Positions 1 through 7,501 of a DNA stretch of 44,918 bases are shown one piece after another; position 1 is the first letter of the stretch, and each line of letters starts with the position of its first letter. The translations under genes and the position numbers were made by a program. The DNA comes from Acetobacter sp. UBA5411 (GTDB lineage Bacteria; Pseudomonadota; Alphaproteobacteria; Acetobacterales; Acetobacteraceae), in the NCBI RefSeq assembly GCF_002409645.1, contig NZ_DHNR01000045.1, forward strand, positions 508-45,425, written 5' to 3'. The notes beneath the pieces are model-generated. The model searched no databases. It was not told the origin of the DNA and worked only from the letters and a program-made list of their open reading frames with translations.

Positions 1-1011
1 ATCTGCTGCACGCTGCGCGACGATCTTCTTCAGGAAGTCCGGCGGCTCGCAGAGGAAGGACGTTTTGATTACCTGCTGATTGAATCGACCGGTATTGCGG
101 AACCTCTTCCGGTCGCAGCGACCTTCGAATTTCGAGATGAGGCAGGCGAAAGTCTGTCCGACATTGCCCGGCTCGACACAATGGTGACGGTTGTGGACGC
201 CGTGAACCTGCTGAAAGATTACAGCTCCACGGACTTCCTGCACGACCGTGGCGAGACCGCTGGCGAAGGCGATGACCGCGCTCTTGTGGATCTTCTGGTC
301 GAACAGATCGAATTCGCCGATGTCGTCGTGCTGAACAAGGTTTCAAGCGCCACACCGGAACAGCGTGATGCGGCCTGGAAGATCATTCAGGCGCTCAACG
401 CTGATGCTGACATCGTCGAAGCGGATCACGGCGTCGTTCCCTCCGCACAGATTCTGGACACCCATCGGTTCGATTACGACAAGGCCCACAAGCACCCGCT
501 TTGGTACAAGGAACTGTTCGGATTTCAGAACCACATCCCTGAAACCGAAGAATACGGAATCCGCACCTTTGTCTGGCGGGCGCGGCGTCCTCTGGTGCCG
601 GACCGCTTCAAAGCCTTCATCGACAGCATATGGCCGGGCGTCATCCGGGCAAAAGGCCATTTCTGGCTGGCGACACGCCCTGAATGGGTGGGAGAACTGG
701 GTCAGGCGGGCGCGCTGGTGCGCACACAGGCGCTCGGACGCTGGTGGGCAACCATCCCGAAAGAACACTGGCCTGACGACGCTGATTGGCGCGACCATCT
801 CTTTTCGAAATGGGACCCAGTTTACGGGGACCGACGACAGGAAATCGTCTTTATCGGCACAGCCGAGATGGATGAGGCCGCTATCAGCGCTGCCCTGAAC
901 GCCTGTCTTGTGCCCGACCTGAAAGAAGACCGGTTCGATCCACTGCTCTTCGCGCATCTGCCAGACCCTTTCCCAACTTGGGGGCAGCAGGAGGCATTGG
1001 AAGATGCCTGA
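1..1011 (+). CDS. CobW/ZigA-family GTP-binding protein (5' end missing)
   Basis: The reading frame is open from base 1, so the gene starts outside the window; 336 residues are visible. The first residues, ICCTLRDDLL, are the end of the CxCC metal-binding motif of the COG0523 (CobW/YjiA/ZigA) G3E GTPases. ESTGIAEPLPVA follows and is the family's switch segment. VVLNKVSSA occupies the place of the NKxD guanine-specificity motif, with Ser where Asp is usual. The second half is a CobW C-terminal domain (from about RTFVWRARRPL to the end). Members act in the cytoplasm as GTP-dependent metal, mostly zinc, insertases or chaperones. The Walker A motif lies upstream of the window. Its stop overlaps the next gene by 8 bases. 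The B12 riboswitch 13 kb away is too distant to argue for a cobalamin role; a zinc role is more likely but unproven. Confidence 0.85.
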   Translation: MCCTLRDDLLQEVRRLAEEGRFDYLLIESTGIAEPLPVAATFEFRDEAGESLSDIARLDTMVTVVDAVNLLKDYSSTDFLHDRGETAGEGDDRALVDLLVEQIEFADVVVLNKVSSATPEQRDAAWKIIQALNADADIVEADHGVVPSAQILDTHRFDYDKAHKHPLWYKELFGFQNHIPETEEYGIRTFVWRARRPLVPDRFKAFIDSIWPGVIRAKGHFWLATRPEWVGELGQAGALVRTQALGRWWATIPKEHWPDDADWRDHLFSKWDPVYGDRRQEIVFIGTAEMDEAAISAALNACLVPDLKEDRFDPLLFAHLPDPFPTWGQQEALEDA

Positions 1012-1336
1012 AAGCGCAACCAGTAACGAACGGACCCTTCGTCACGAGATGTGGCGTCGTTATGACGGGGATGACTGGGCGGCGTTCGACGCGCTGCCGA
1101 CAAGCATCCGCAGGCGCGTGACGGAACATGCTTATGACGCATGGTCGGTCAACGTGATGATCCTCTGGCGACACTACAAACGGATTTACGGACGCACGGC
1201 ACGGGCCGAGCGGGCGTTGCTCCGCTATCTCGATTACTGTGAGCGGCTGGAACGGGAGGCCTTCGCCGCACGCTATGGCGAGACGTATGGCATGACTCTG
1301 CCCCATGACGCAGCAGCAGTGCCTGTTTTACGGTAG
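1004..1336 (+). CDS. Small conserved hypothetical protein (resembles the DUF6525 type)
   Basis: A 110-residue protein starting inside the end of the CobW-type gene (8-base overlap), which suggests translational coupling. It is rich in Arg, Trp and Tyr, has no signal peptide and no membrane segment, and looks like a compact helical protein. The segment FDALPTSIRRRV followed by a WSV..ILWRHYKR stretch recalls small alphaproteobacterial proteins filed under DUF6525; that link is from memory. Its function is not known. A coupled metallochaperone/small-protein pair hints that it could help or report on the GTPase, but nothing in the sequence proves it. Confidence 0.6.
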   Translation: MPESATSNERTLRHEMWRRYDGDDWAAFDALPTSIRRRVTEHAYDAWSVNVMILWRHYKRIYGRTARAERALLRYLDYCERLEREAFAARYGETYGMTLPHDAAAVPVLR

Positions 1337-1369
1337 GCCGATACGAAACTTTAGGTCTCCTCTTTCAGG

Positions 1370-1421
1370 TTGGGGGGCTTTGCCCAGAACCCCACAAAGG
1401 GACACAGTCCCTTTGATCCCG
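1370..1421. repeat. GC-rich palindromic intergenic element
   Basis: Two small hairpins lie side by side: GGGC-TTT-GCCC (1375-1385) and AAAGGGA-CACAG-TCCCTTT (1396-1414), flanked by G- and C-runs. The arrangement resembles dispersed extragenic palindromes I recall from Acetobacteraceae genomes. I see only one copy in this window, so the repeat status is an inference. Confidence 0.4.
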
Positions 1422-1427
1422 GATGTT

Positions 1428-1462
1428 AAAAAAATGGGCGCACAGAAAATGTCTGTGCGCCC
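1428..1462 (-). terminator. Rho-independent terminator of htrA
   Basis: A perfect 10-bp stem, GGGCGCACAG/CTGTGCGCCC (1436-1445 and 1453-1462), has a 7-base loop. On the minus strand it is followed by a run of seven T (1428-1434). It lies 54 bases past the htrA stop codon. Confidence 0.85.
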
Positions 1463-1516
1463 ACCATGTTAAAACCAGCCTTCCCTCCTCAAACAGAAGG
1501 GAAGACCCGCTATATT

Positions 1517-3064
1517 TTACTGGCCGTCATCATCAGAGGACGGAGCATTATTGTCGCTGTTTCCATCCAGAGAAACAGCGACAAACAGCGACTGACCATC
1601 GCGCAGAATCCGCAGCATGACAGCGTGACGCGCCTTCAAGGCTGCCGAGACAGCGGAAACAGTCGCGGACGGCGTTTCGACCGCCTGTTCTCCGACGGCC
1701 TGAATCAGATCGCCGGGACGCAGACCAGCCTGATCGGCCGGGGAGCCGGGCTGCACATCCGACACCACCACGCCATGCACGGAATGATCGAGCCCAAGCT
1801 GCTGACGGATATCGCTGGTCAGCGGTTGCAGGCTCACGCCGATCTTCTCACCATGCGCTCCCGCACCAGCGGACGACGCACTATTGGCAGTGGACTGATT
1901 CACAATGTGGACAGTGAGATCTTTCGACACACCATTCCTCAGCACCGTGAGCGTCGCGTCTGTCCCTGGCGTAATGGCCGCAACCTTCACGGCAAGGGCA
2001 TGCGGCGTCTCAACCGTTTTGCCATTCAGTTTGACGATCACATCGCCTGCTTTCACGCCCGCCTTGGCTGCAGGACTGTCAGGCGTGATGTTGGCGACAA
2101 GCGCACCAGCAGGCGGCGCACCCGGGCTGGCTGGTTTCAGGTTCAGCGCACTCGCCATGGACTGCGAGATGACCTGCGCTTCAACCCCGAGATAACCGCG
2201 CGTCACATGACCAGTCTTCTGAAGCTGCGACACCACCGTTTTCACGGTATCGGAAGGAATGGCGAAACCAATGCCGATCGATCCACCTGACGGCGAGAAG
2301 ATGGCGGTGTTCACGCCAACAACCTTGCCGTCCTGCGTGATGAGCGGGCCGCCGGAGTTGCCGCGATTGATCGGCGCATCGACCTGAAAGAAATTGTCAT
2401 ACGGCCCATCGCCGATATCGCGTCCCAGTGCGGAAACGATACCCGCCGTGACGGTGCCGCCCAGCCCGTACGGGTTACCCACGGCGATGACCCACTCGCC
2501 CGGCTGCACATCATCGGACTCACCAAGCTCAATGAACGGCAGCTTTCTGGTGCTGTTCAGCTTGAGCAGCGCGATGTCGGTTTTCGGATCACGACCGATC
2601 ACGCGGGCCTGCAGGGTGGTGCCGTCATCAAGCGTGGCCGTAACCTTTGTCGCCCCTTTGACCACATGATTGTTGGTCACGACATAACCGTCAGCGGAAA
2701 GGATAAAGCCCGAGCCACGCGCTTCCACCGTCTGACGCTGCTGCGGCATCATCTGGAACGGAAAAGGAAAGGGAAAAGGCGACTGCTGCATGCCCTGATC
2801 TTCGCCCTCGCCAGCATCCGGACGAATCATGGCGGTGATGGAGACGACAGCGGGTTTCACCTGTTTCACCAGCGTCACAAAATCGGGGATGGTCCGGTTT
2901 GGGCTGGTCGGCTGGATGGGACCGGGCGCGTCGGCCAGAGCCGATGGAATCAGATCAGGAACGAGAGGTGATGCAAGCGCGATGGTTCCGAGACCCGCCA
3001 TGACGGCGGCTGTCGTCATGAAACGCTTGCGGGTCTGGCGGATCGACGAATTCTTTACTGGCAT
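1517..3064 (-). CDS. degP: Periplasmic serine protease Do (HtrA/DegP family)
   Basis: 515 residues from the chosen ATG at 3064, which has a GGAAAAG ribosome site; the frame runs open to 3160 but only from a TTG without one. A signal sequence (RKRFMTTAAVMAGLGTIALA) leads into the trypsin-like domain with His133 (NNHVV), Asp163 (KTDIALL) and Ser237 (RGNSGGPL). Two PDZ domains follow, at roughly 320-410 and 430-505. A Pro/Phe/Met-rich loop (about 94-108) sits in the position of the DegP LA loop. The enzyme degrades or refolds misfolded envelope proteins in the periplasm. The gene is alone on the minus strand and has its own terminator. Which Do paralogue (DegP or DegQ/MucD) it is cannot be settled here. 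Confidence 0.93.
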   Translation of the reverse strand: MPVKNSSIRQTRKRFMTTAAVMAGLGTIALASPLVPDLIPSALADAPGPIQPTSPNRTIPDFVTLVKQVKPAVVSITAMIRPDAGEGEDQGMQQSPFPFPFPFQMMPQQRQTVEARGSGFILSADGYVVTNNHVVKGATKVTATLDDGTTLQARVIGRDPKTDIALLKLNSTRKLPFIELGESDDVQPGEWVIAVGNPYGLGGTVTAGIVSALGRDIGDGPYDNFFQVDAPINRGNSGGPLITQDGKVVGVNTAIFSPSGGSIGIGFAIPSDTVKTVVSQLQKTGHVTRGYLGVEAQVISQSMASALNLKPASPGAPPAGALVANITPDSPAAKAGVKAGDVIVKLNGKTVETPHALAVKVAAITPGTDATLTVLRNGVSKDLTVHIVNQSTANSASSAGAGAHGEKIGVSLQPLTSDIRQQLGLDHSVHGVVVSDVQPGSPADQAGLRPGDLIQAVGEQAVETPSATVSAVSAALKARHAVMLRILRDGQSLFVAVSLDGNSDNNAPSSDDDGQ

Positions 3065-3357
3065 GTCTTTTCCGATAAATCCCTTGAACCGGGTCGTCTT
3101 GCGACCCCGAGCGATGATGGTCGGAGATGCTCGCAAGAGCAATCCGTCTCCTTGATACAAAAGGGAAATTGCCGCAGATCACCAAACGTCATCCATACGG
3201 CCAGATGAAACGTCCGTTACTTCCCTCCGGCGCGACTGCATCGGAAAGCGGGACAAATTCCCGGAAAACCCCGCTGCCCCGGGCGCAATGATCCGTTACG
3301 GAAAAGTATTAATGTTTGGTCATCCCGGAATGTCGGGTTCAAAAGGTTACACTGATC

Positions 3358-3858
3358 TCAGCCACGCAACTGTCTGAAAAAATCTTTCAGGAGCAGGCTG
3401 TTCTCTCTCTCCCTCACGCCACCAATAATTTCCGGATGACGCAGACAGGTTGGGTGATCAATGACACGCGGTCCATGATCAACCCCACCGCCTTTCGGGT
3501 CATACGCGCCGAAAATGATTCGCTTCACACGGAAATGCACCGCCGCCGCCGCGCACATCGGGCACGGTTCCAGCGTGACGACAAGCGTGCAGTCATCCAG
3601 CCGTGTCGAGCCAATGACCTGAGCCGCCTTTCGCATGGCGAGCATTTCGGCGTGTGCTGACGGATCGTGCCGCGCCTCGACCTCATTTCCGGCGGCAGAC
3701 AGCGGAAGACCTGTTGCCGACAGAATGACGGCACCGACCGGTACCTCCCCGCGCCGGGCGGCAGAACGAGCTTCGGCCAGCGCCAGATCCATGCCGAAAC
3801 AGGGCTGGAGCCCGCCGGAATGTCTTAAGTGTGAGGTCTTCTTCACGTTCTGTTTCAA
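3358..3858 (-). CDS. tadA: tRNA-specific adenosine deaminase TadA
   Basis: A 166-residue zinc deaminase fold. The zinc site and catalytic Glu are visible as HAE (His69, Glu71) and PCPMC (Cys99, Cys102). EVPVGAVI near the N-terminus and FRVKRIIFGAYDPKGG after the zinc site are typical of TadA, which converts A34 of tRNA-Arg(ACG) to inosine in the cytoplasm. Start uncertain: the 3858 start is a TTG and neither it nor the ATG at 3792 (MDLALAEAR, giving 144 residues) has a good ribosome site. TadA usually has a short lead before this Met, so part of the upstream stretch is probably real. It stands alone. A guanine or cytosine deaminase is less likely given the motif set. Confidence 0.9.
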   Translation of the reverse strand: MKQNVKKTSHLRHSGGLQPCFGMDLALAEARSAARRGEVPVGAVILSATGLPLSAAGNEVEARHDPSAHAEMLAMRKAAQVIGSTRLDDCTLVVTLEPCPMCAAAAVHFRVKRIIFGAYDPKGGGVDHGPRVIDHPTCLRHPEIIGGVRERENSLLLKDFFRQLRG

Positions 3859-4071
3859 TAGCAGAGACCCAACCGGGAATTTTTTGTGGCGAAAAAATGT
3901 CAGAGACCACGTTTTTCGCTTGATTCCTTAACTTTTTCTCTGTCACAGTGCGTATCACGGCCTGTAACAATTCTCCATCGTGATCACGACGGAATTTGGG
4001 GATGCCGGACTGGATTATCACTGGCTACCGATGTCGTCCTGACATCGGCAAGCGTGGAAGGGGGAAAGGTC

Positions 4072-4212
4072 ATGCAGAGTTTGACACTGGTTCTTGCCGC
4101 CGCCACCATCGGCCTGGCTTTTGCAGCATCAGATCATATTCATTCAAAACAGGAACCTGTGCCCGTCAAGGTTGATCGTGCTCATCACCACAGCGACAAG
4201 TCACAGTTCTGA
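4072..4212 (+). CDS. Small His-rich secreted peptide, 46 aa
   Basis: ATG at 4072 is preceded by a strong purine-rich site (GGGGGAAAGG). The first 20 residues form a signal peptide (MQSLTLVLAAATIGLAFAAS). The mature part is only about 26 residues and carries five His (DHIH and AHHH), with Lys, Asp and Gln. The frame extends upstream to 3886, but that part has no ribosome site and non-coding character. A hairpin follows at once. No family is recognised. The His clusters could bind a metal such as Cu, Zn or Ni in the periplasm; this is only an inference. Confidence 0.6.
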   Translation: MQSLTLVLAAATIGLAFAASDHIHSKQEPVPVKVDRAHHHSDKSQF

Positions 4213-4224
4213 TTTCAGCAGTCC

Positions 4225-4271
4225 CTGACGTATAAGGCTCACCGCCATATACGTCAGCGGGTGTTTCCTTT
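4225..4271 (+). terminator. Probable terminator after the His-rich peptide gene
   Basis: A perfect 10-bp stem CTGACGTATA/TATACGTCAG (4225-4234 and 4248-4257) is followed by a T-rich stretch (GTTTCCTTT). It sits 12 bases after the small gene's stop and 13 bases before the next start. Confidence 0.55.
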
Positions 4272-4283
4272 AATGGGAGCGAC

Positions 4284-5039
4284 ATGGATTCATTCGCTCC
4301 CATGCCCCTTATCGGGGTCACACTCGATCAGGAACCGGGCGGCCAAGGGCAATATTCCGCGTTTCCGTGGTACGCCCTCCGTGCAAACTATATGGGCGCC
4401 GTTATCAAGGCTGGCGGTCTGCCTGTAGCGCTCCCCTACGCACCCTGTCTGACCAGCAAGATTCTCGATCGTCTGGACGGACTGATCGTCACGGGCGGTG
4501 CGTTTGACATTGATCCCGCGCTCTACGGCGAAGACCGGAGTGAAGCCACAACCACACTGAAGCCGGGTCGCACCGCATCGGAAATGGCGCTTTTGGAAGC
4601 GGCCATGGAGCGGGATATACCAGTACTCGGTATCTGTGGGGGCATGCAGCTTCTCGCCGCCGCACTGGATGGGTCACTGATTCAGGACATTGCGACCGAA
4701 CAACCCGATGCTCTCCCCCATGAGCAGCCGAATCCACGCGATCAGGCCGGGCATATTGTCACCATCGAACCTTATTCCCTGCTCGGGAAAATTGTCGGGC
4801 GTGGCACGATGGCGGTGAATTCCTCGCACCATCAGGCCGTCCGTGATCCGGGACGCGGTCGAGTGTCCGCGCGGGCAGAAGATGGCATCATCGAAGCAAT
4901 AGAAGACCCATCGGCACGTTTCTGTGTCGGGGTGCAATGGCATCCGGAATTTCTTATAGATCCGGGAGATCTCGCGTTATTTACGGCCTTTGTTGAGGCT
5001 GCGCAGAACGCAACAGTGTCGGGAGACGGTGTATGGTAG
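4284..5039 (+). CDS. Gamma-glutamyl-gamma-aminobutyrate hydrolase family protein (class I amidotransferase, peptidase C26)
   Basis: 251 residues. The nucleophile elbow GICGGMQ gives Cys118 and the WHPE motif gives His220 and Glu222, which together make the class I glutamine-amidotransferase triad. LIVTGGAFDIDPALYG is the usual N-terminal signature of PuuD-like proteins. Relatives hydrolyse gamma-glutamyl amides in the cytoplasm, for example in putrescine breakdown. No puu genes are nearby, so the substrate is open. The start has GGGAGCGAC just upstream. The stop overlaps the start of the pseudouridine synthase gene (ATGGTAG), and it heads a tightly packed run of four plus-strand genes. Confidence 0.85.
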   Translation: MDSFAPMPLIGVTLDQEPGGQGQYSAFPWYALRANYMGAVIKAGGLPVALPYAPCLTSKILDRLDGLIVTGGAFDIDPALYGEDRSEATTTLKPGRTASEMALLEAAMERDIPVLGICGGMQLLAAALDGSLIQDIATEQPDALPHEQPNPRDQAGHIVTIEPYSLLGKIVGRGTMAVNSSHHQAVRDPGRGRVSARAEDGIIEAIEDPSARFCVGVQWHPEFLIDPGDLALFTAFVEAAQNATVSGDGVW

Positions 5040-5809
5040 ACGACAGTAACGAACACACGACAGAAGCACGCGGTGATCGTATCGCAAAATGGCTGGCCCG
5101 GAGTGGCGTGGCCAGCCGCCGCGATATCGAGCGCATGATCGCCGAACGCCGCATCAAGCTGAACGGCGTTGTTGTGGAACATCCGGCGACGTTCGTGACC
5201 TCCACCGATGTCGTTGCCGTTAACGGCAACATTGTTGAGGGACCACAGCACACCCGTCTCTGGCGCTACCACAAGCCGGACGGGCTGGTGACAACGCATC
5301 GCGATCCGGAAGGCCGCAAGACAGTCTTTGAGACTTTGCCGGAAGGTATGCCGCGCGTCGTCAGTGTGGGACGACTTGACCTGAACAGTGAAGGCCTGCT
5401 GCTGCTGACCAATGACGGTGCTCTGGCCCGTCGTCTGGAACTGCCTTCAAACGGCTGGCTGCGGCGCTATCGCGTGCGCGTATTCGGCGTGGTGAACGAG
5501 CGCGAGCTCGCTGGACTGGCCAAAGGCTGCTCCATTGAGGGCGTGAAATACGGCCCGATCGAAGCCTCGCTCGACTCTCGCAAGGGTGACAATGCGTGGC
5601 TGACCGTCTCCCTGCGAGAAGGCAAGAACCGTGAGATCCGTCGCGTAATGTCGGCCATGAATCTTCATGTCAGCCGTCTGTTGCGCACGTCCTACGGCCC
5701 GTTCCCTCTTGGCGAGCTCAAGCCAGGAGAGCTGGAGGAAGTGCCAGCGCGTGTCATGAAGGCGCAGATTCCACGCGATGTGGAGATCGACACCAAGCGG
5801 CGCGGCTGA
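5033..5809 (+). CDS. rluB: 23S rRNA pseudouridine synthase, RluB/RsuA family
   Basis: 258 residues. An S4 RNA-binding domain (about 15-62, RIAKWLARSGVASRRDIERM) precedes the catalytic domain. The family motif GRLDLNSEGLLLLTNDG places the catalytic Asp at about residue 116. Full-length RluB/RsuA proteins are of this size, and RluB is the closest in length and motif; it makes pseudouridine at position 2605 of 23S rRNA (E. coli numbering). RsuA and RluE/F are the alternatives. The start overlaps the previous stop by 7 bases and the stop shares one base with rsmD, so the three genes are probably translated together. Confidence 0.85.
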   Translation: MVDDSNEHTTEARGDRIAKWLARSGVASRRDIERMIAERRIKLNGVVVEHPATFVTSTDVVAVNGNIVEGPQHTRLWRYHKPDGLVTTHRDPEGRKTVFETLPEGMPRVVSVGRLDLNSEGLLLLTNDGALARRLELPSNGWLRRYRVRVFGVVNERELAGLAKGCSIEGVKYGPIEASLDSRKGDNAWLTVSLREGKNREIRRVMSAMNLHVSRLLRTSYGPFPLGELKPGELEEVPARVMKAQIPRDVEIDTKRRG

Positions 5810-6363
5810 TGCGGATCATCGCCGGGATACGACGCGGGCGGACTCTGACAGCACCCGAAGGCAAGGCGACCCGCCCCACGGCTGACCGCGTAAGACAGGC
5901 CCTGTTCGACATGCTGCTTCATGCGCCGTGGGGTGGCCGGGACTGCGTTGAAGGCGCTCATGTGCTGGATGGCTTTGCCGGAACAGGGGCGCTTGGTCTG
6001 GAAGCGCTGTCACGCGGAGCCGCTTTCTGCACGTTCTTTGAAGTGGACCGCCCCGCTCTGGCTGCCTTGCGAGCAAACGTGCGCGATTGTCAGATGCAGG
6101 GCGTGAGCCGCATTCAGGCCTCGACGGTCCTGAAACCACCTCGGACCACAACAGCCTGCAATCTGGTGTTTCTCGACCCGCCTTATGGTCAGTCCCTGCC
6201 CGCTCAGGCGCTCACTGCTCTTACATCTATGGGCTGGATCGCGCCGGGTACCTTGATCGTCACGGAAACCGGACGGGACGAACCGATGCCGGTGGAGGGT
6301 GCGGAGATTCTGGCCGAACGGGCGCATGGCGCCGCACGCCTGTGGGTATGGCGACAGGGCTGA
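5809..6363 (+). CDS. rsmD: 16S rRNA (guanine(966)-N(2))-methyltransferase RsmD
   Basis: 184 residues, normal for RsmD. MRIIAGIRRGRTL at the N-terminus and ATRPTADRVRQALFDML are characteristic. HVLDGFAGTGALGLEALSRGA is the SAM-binding motif I, and NLVFLDPPYG carries the DPPY catalytic motif of N-methyltransferases. It methylates G966 of 16S rRNA in the cytoplasm. The start overlaps the rluB stop (TGATG). Pairing of an S4 pseudouridine synthase with rsmD is common in alphaproteobacteria, which supports both calls. Confidence 0.93.
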   Translation: MRIIAGIRRGRTLTAPEGKATRPTADRVRQALFDMLLHAPWGGRDCVEGAHVLDGFAGTGALGLEALSRGAAFCTFFEVDRPALAALRANVRDCQMQGVSRIQASTVLKPPRTTTACNLVFLDPPYGQSLPAQALTALTSMGWIAPGTLIVTETGRDEPMPVEGAEILAERAHGAARLWVWRQG

Positions 6364-6369
6364 TCGGGA

Positions 6370-6960
6370 ATGGTCGAGACGCTGGTCGGACGGGCGGATT
6401 TCGAGAAGGAAATCAAGAAAAGCCGTTTTCTGGCAATGGCTCTTCCGGTTGAGACCGAAGAAGCCGCCATGGCCTTCATCCGGGACGTTTCCTACCCCGA
6501 CGCTACCCATAACTGCTGGGCGTGGAAGATCGGCAACCGCTATCGCAGCGATGACGCAGGCGAACCGGGCGGCACGGCAGGACGCCCCATCCTGCAAGTG
6601 ATCGAGACGCAAGGGTTGGACAAGGTTGTCGTGGTCGTCACGCGCTGGTTCGGCGGCGTCAAACTTGGCGCGGGAGGGCTAGTCCGGGCCTATGGCGGAA
6701 CGGCGGCGGAGTGTCTACGGCTGGCGGAACGTGTCGAGGTGATCGAACGCACCCGGCTGAAATTCCACTGCCCGTTCAGCGATCTTGCTTTGGTCGGCTC
6801 ACGCCTTCCCGCTCTGAATGCTGTCGTCGAAAGCGAAGAGTTCGATGCGACGGGCGCAGCCTATGTTGTGGCTGTTCCGGTTCAGCAGGTTGAGGATGTC
6901 ACCCACCGGTTGGCCGACATGACCAGCGGACGGATCATGGCGACCGAAAAAGAGGACTAA
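6370..6960 (+). CDS. yigZ: YigZ/IMPACT family protein
   Basis: 196 residues with the UPF0029/Impact N-terminal domain (about 1-110), including KKSRFLAMA, HNCWAWKIG and the signature DAGEPGGTAGRPIL. A VVVTRWFGGVKLGAGGL stretch and a ferredoxin-like C-terminal domain (DUF1949, about 125-192) follow. The biochemical role of bacterial members is unsettled; eukaryotic IMPACT acts in translation control through GCN1. It begins 6 bases after rsmD and so belongs to the same run of RNA-related genes. Confidence 0.88.
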   Translation: MVETLVGRADFEKEIKKSRFLAMALPVETEEAAMAFIRDVSYPDATHNCWAWKIGNRYRSDDAGEPGGTAGRPILQVIETQGLDKVVVVVTRWFGGVKLGAGGLVRAYGGTAAECLRLAERVEVIERTRLKFHCPFSDLALVGSRLPALNAVVESEEFDATGAAYVVAVPVQQVEDVTHRLADMTSGRIMATEKED

Positions 6961-6971
6961 CGGACTGGTCG

Positions 6972-7406
6972 TTACCAGCCCATTCCCGGCCCCCACCAAC
7001 CCGGACCATAACCATAGCCCGGACCGCCGCCCCAAGGCCCCCACATTCCCCAATTCCATGAGGAATCTTCGTAGGATTCGGCAGTCATACGGTTTTCGTC
7101 AGCCAGATACTGCGCCTGTTGATTGGCGCGGTATGTCGCATAAGCCTGCTGCGATCCGACATAAAGGCAGTCGCACACAGTCGGGTCGGCATAGACATAA
7201 GTGACAAGATCACCCTTGTCCCGCCGCAGAAAACGGTGAGCCGGGAGGCGGGTCAGCATCGCTGCCCGCTCAGGCGTATTGGCCGGTTTCAGAATAAATC
7301 CTGCCGCAGCCAGATGGTCTTCCTTCTGCGTGATTTCCTGTTGGGCGGACATGCAGCCAGAGACAGCGAGGACAGGCAGGAACAGCCAGTAACGCGATCG
7401 TTTCAA
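6972..7406 (-). CDS. Putative lipoprotein with a Gly/Trp/Tyr-rich tail
   Basis: 144 residues starting with a TTG codon, supported by a perfect AAGGAGG site 5 bases upstream. The N-terminus is a lipoprotein signal (RYWLFLPVLAVSGC) with the lipobox ending at Cys18. The middle (about 30-110) has LPAHRFLRRDKGDLVTYVYADP and a Cys-Asp-Cys pair (CDCLYVG). That layout recalls small periplasmic lipoproteins of acetic acid bacteria, but I cannot name a family. The last 30 residues are almost only Gly, Trp, Pro, Tyr and Met. Probably anchored to a membrane facing the periplasm. Function unknown. Confidence 0.7.
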   Translation of the reverse strand: MKRSRYWLFLPVLAVSGCMSAQQEITQKEDHLAAAGFILKPANTPERAAMLTRLPAHRFLRRDKGDLVTYVYADPTVCDCLYVGSQQAYATYRANQQAQYLADENRMTAESYEDSSWNWGMWGPWGGGPGYGYGPGWWGPGMGW

Positions 7407-7501
7407 GGTTTCCTCCTTTTGCAGGCTCAGCTTTCTTCCCCTGCTACCATCAAGGAAACCAGAAAGCGTTTGTAAAAAATTTTAATCCCGTCACAGGCTC
7501 G

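Noticed and set aside
1466..2290. 274-codon plus-strand open frame
   Set aside because: It is antisense to htrA, whose catalytic motifs are intact; high GC opens shadow frames.
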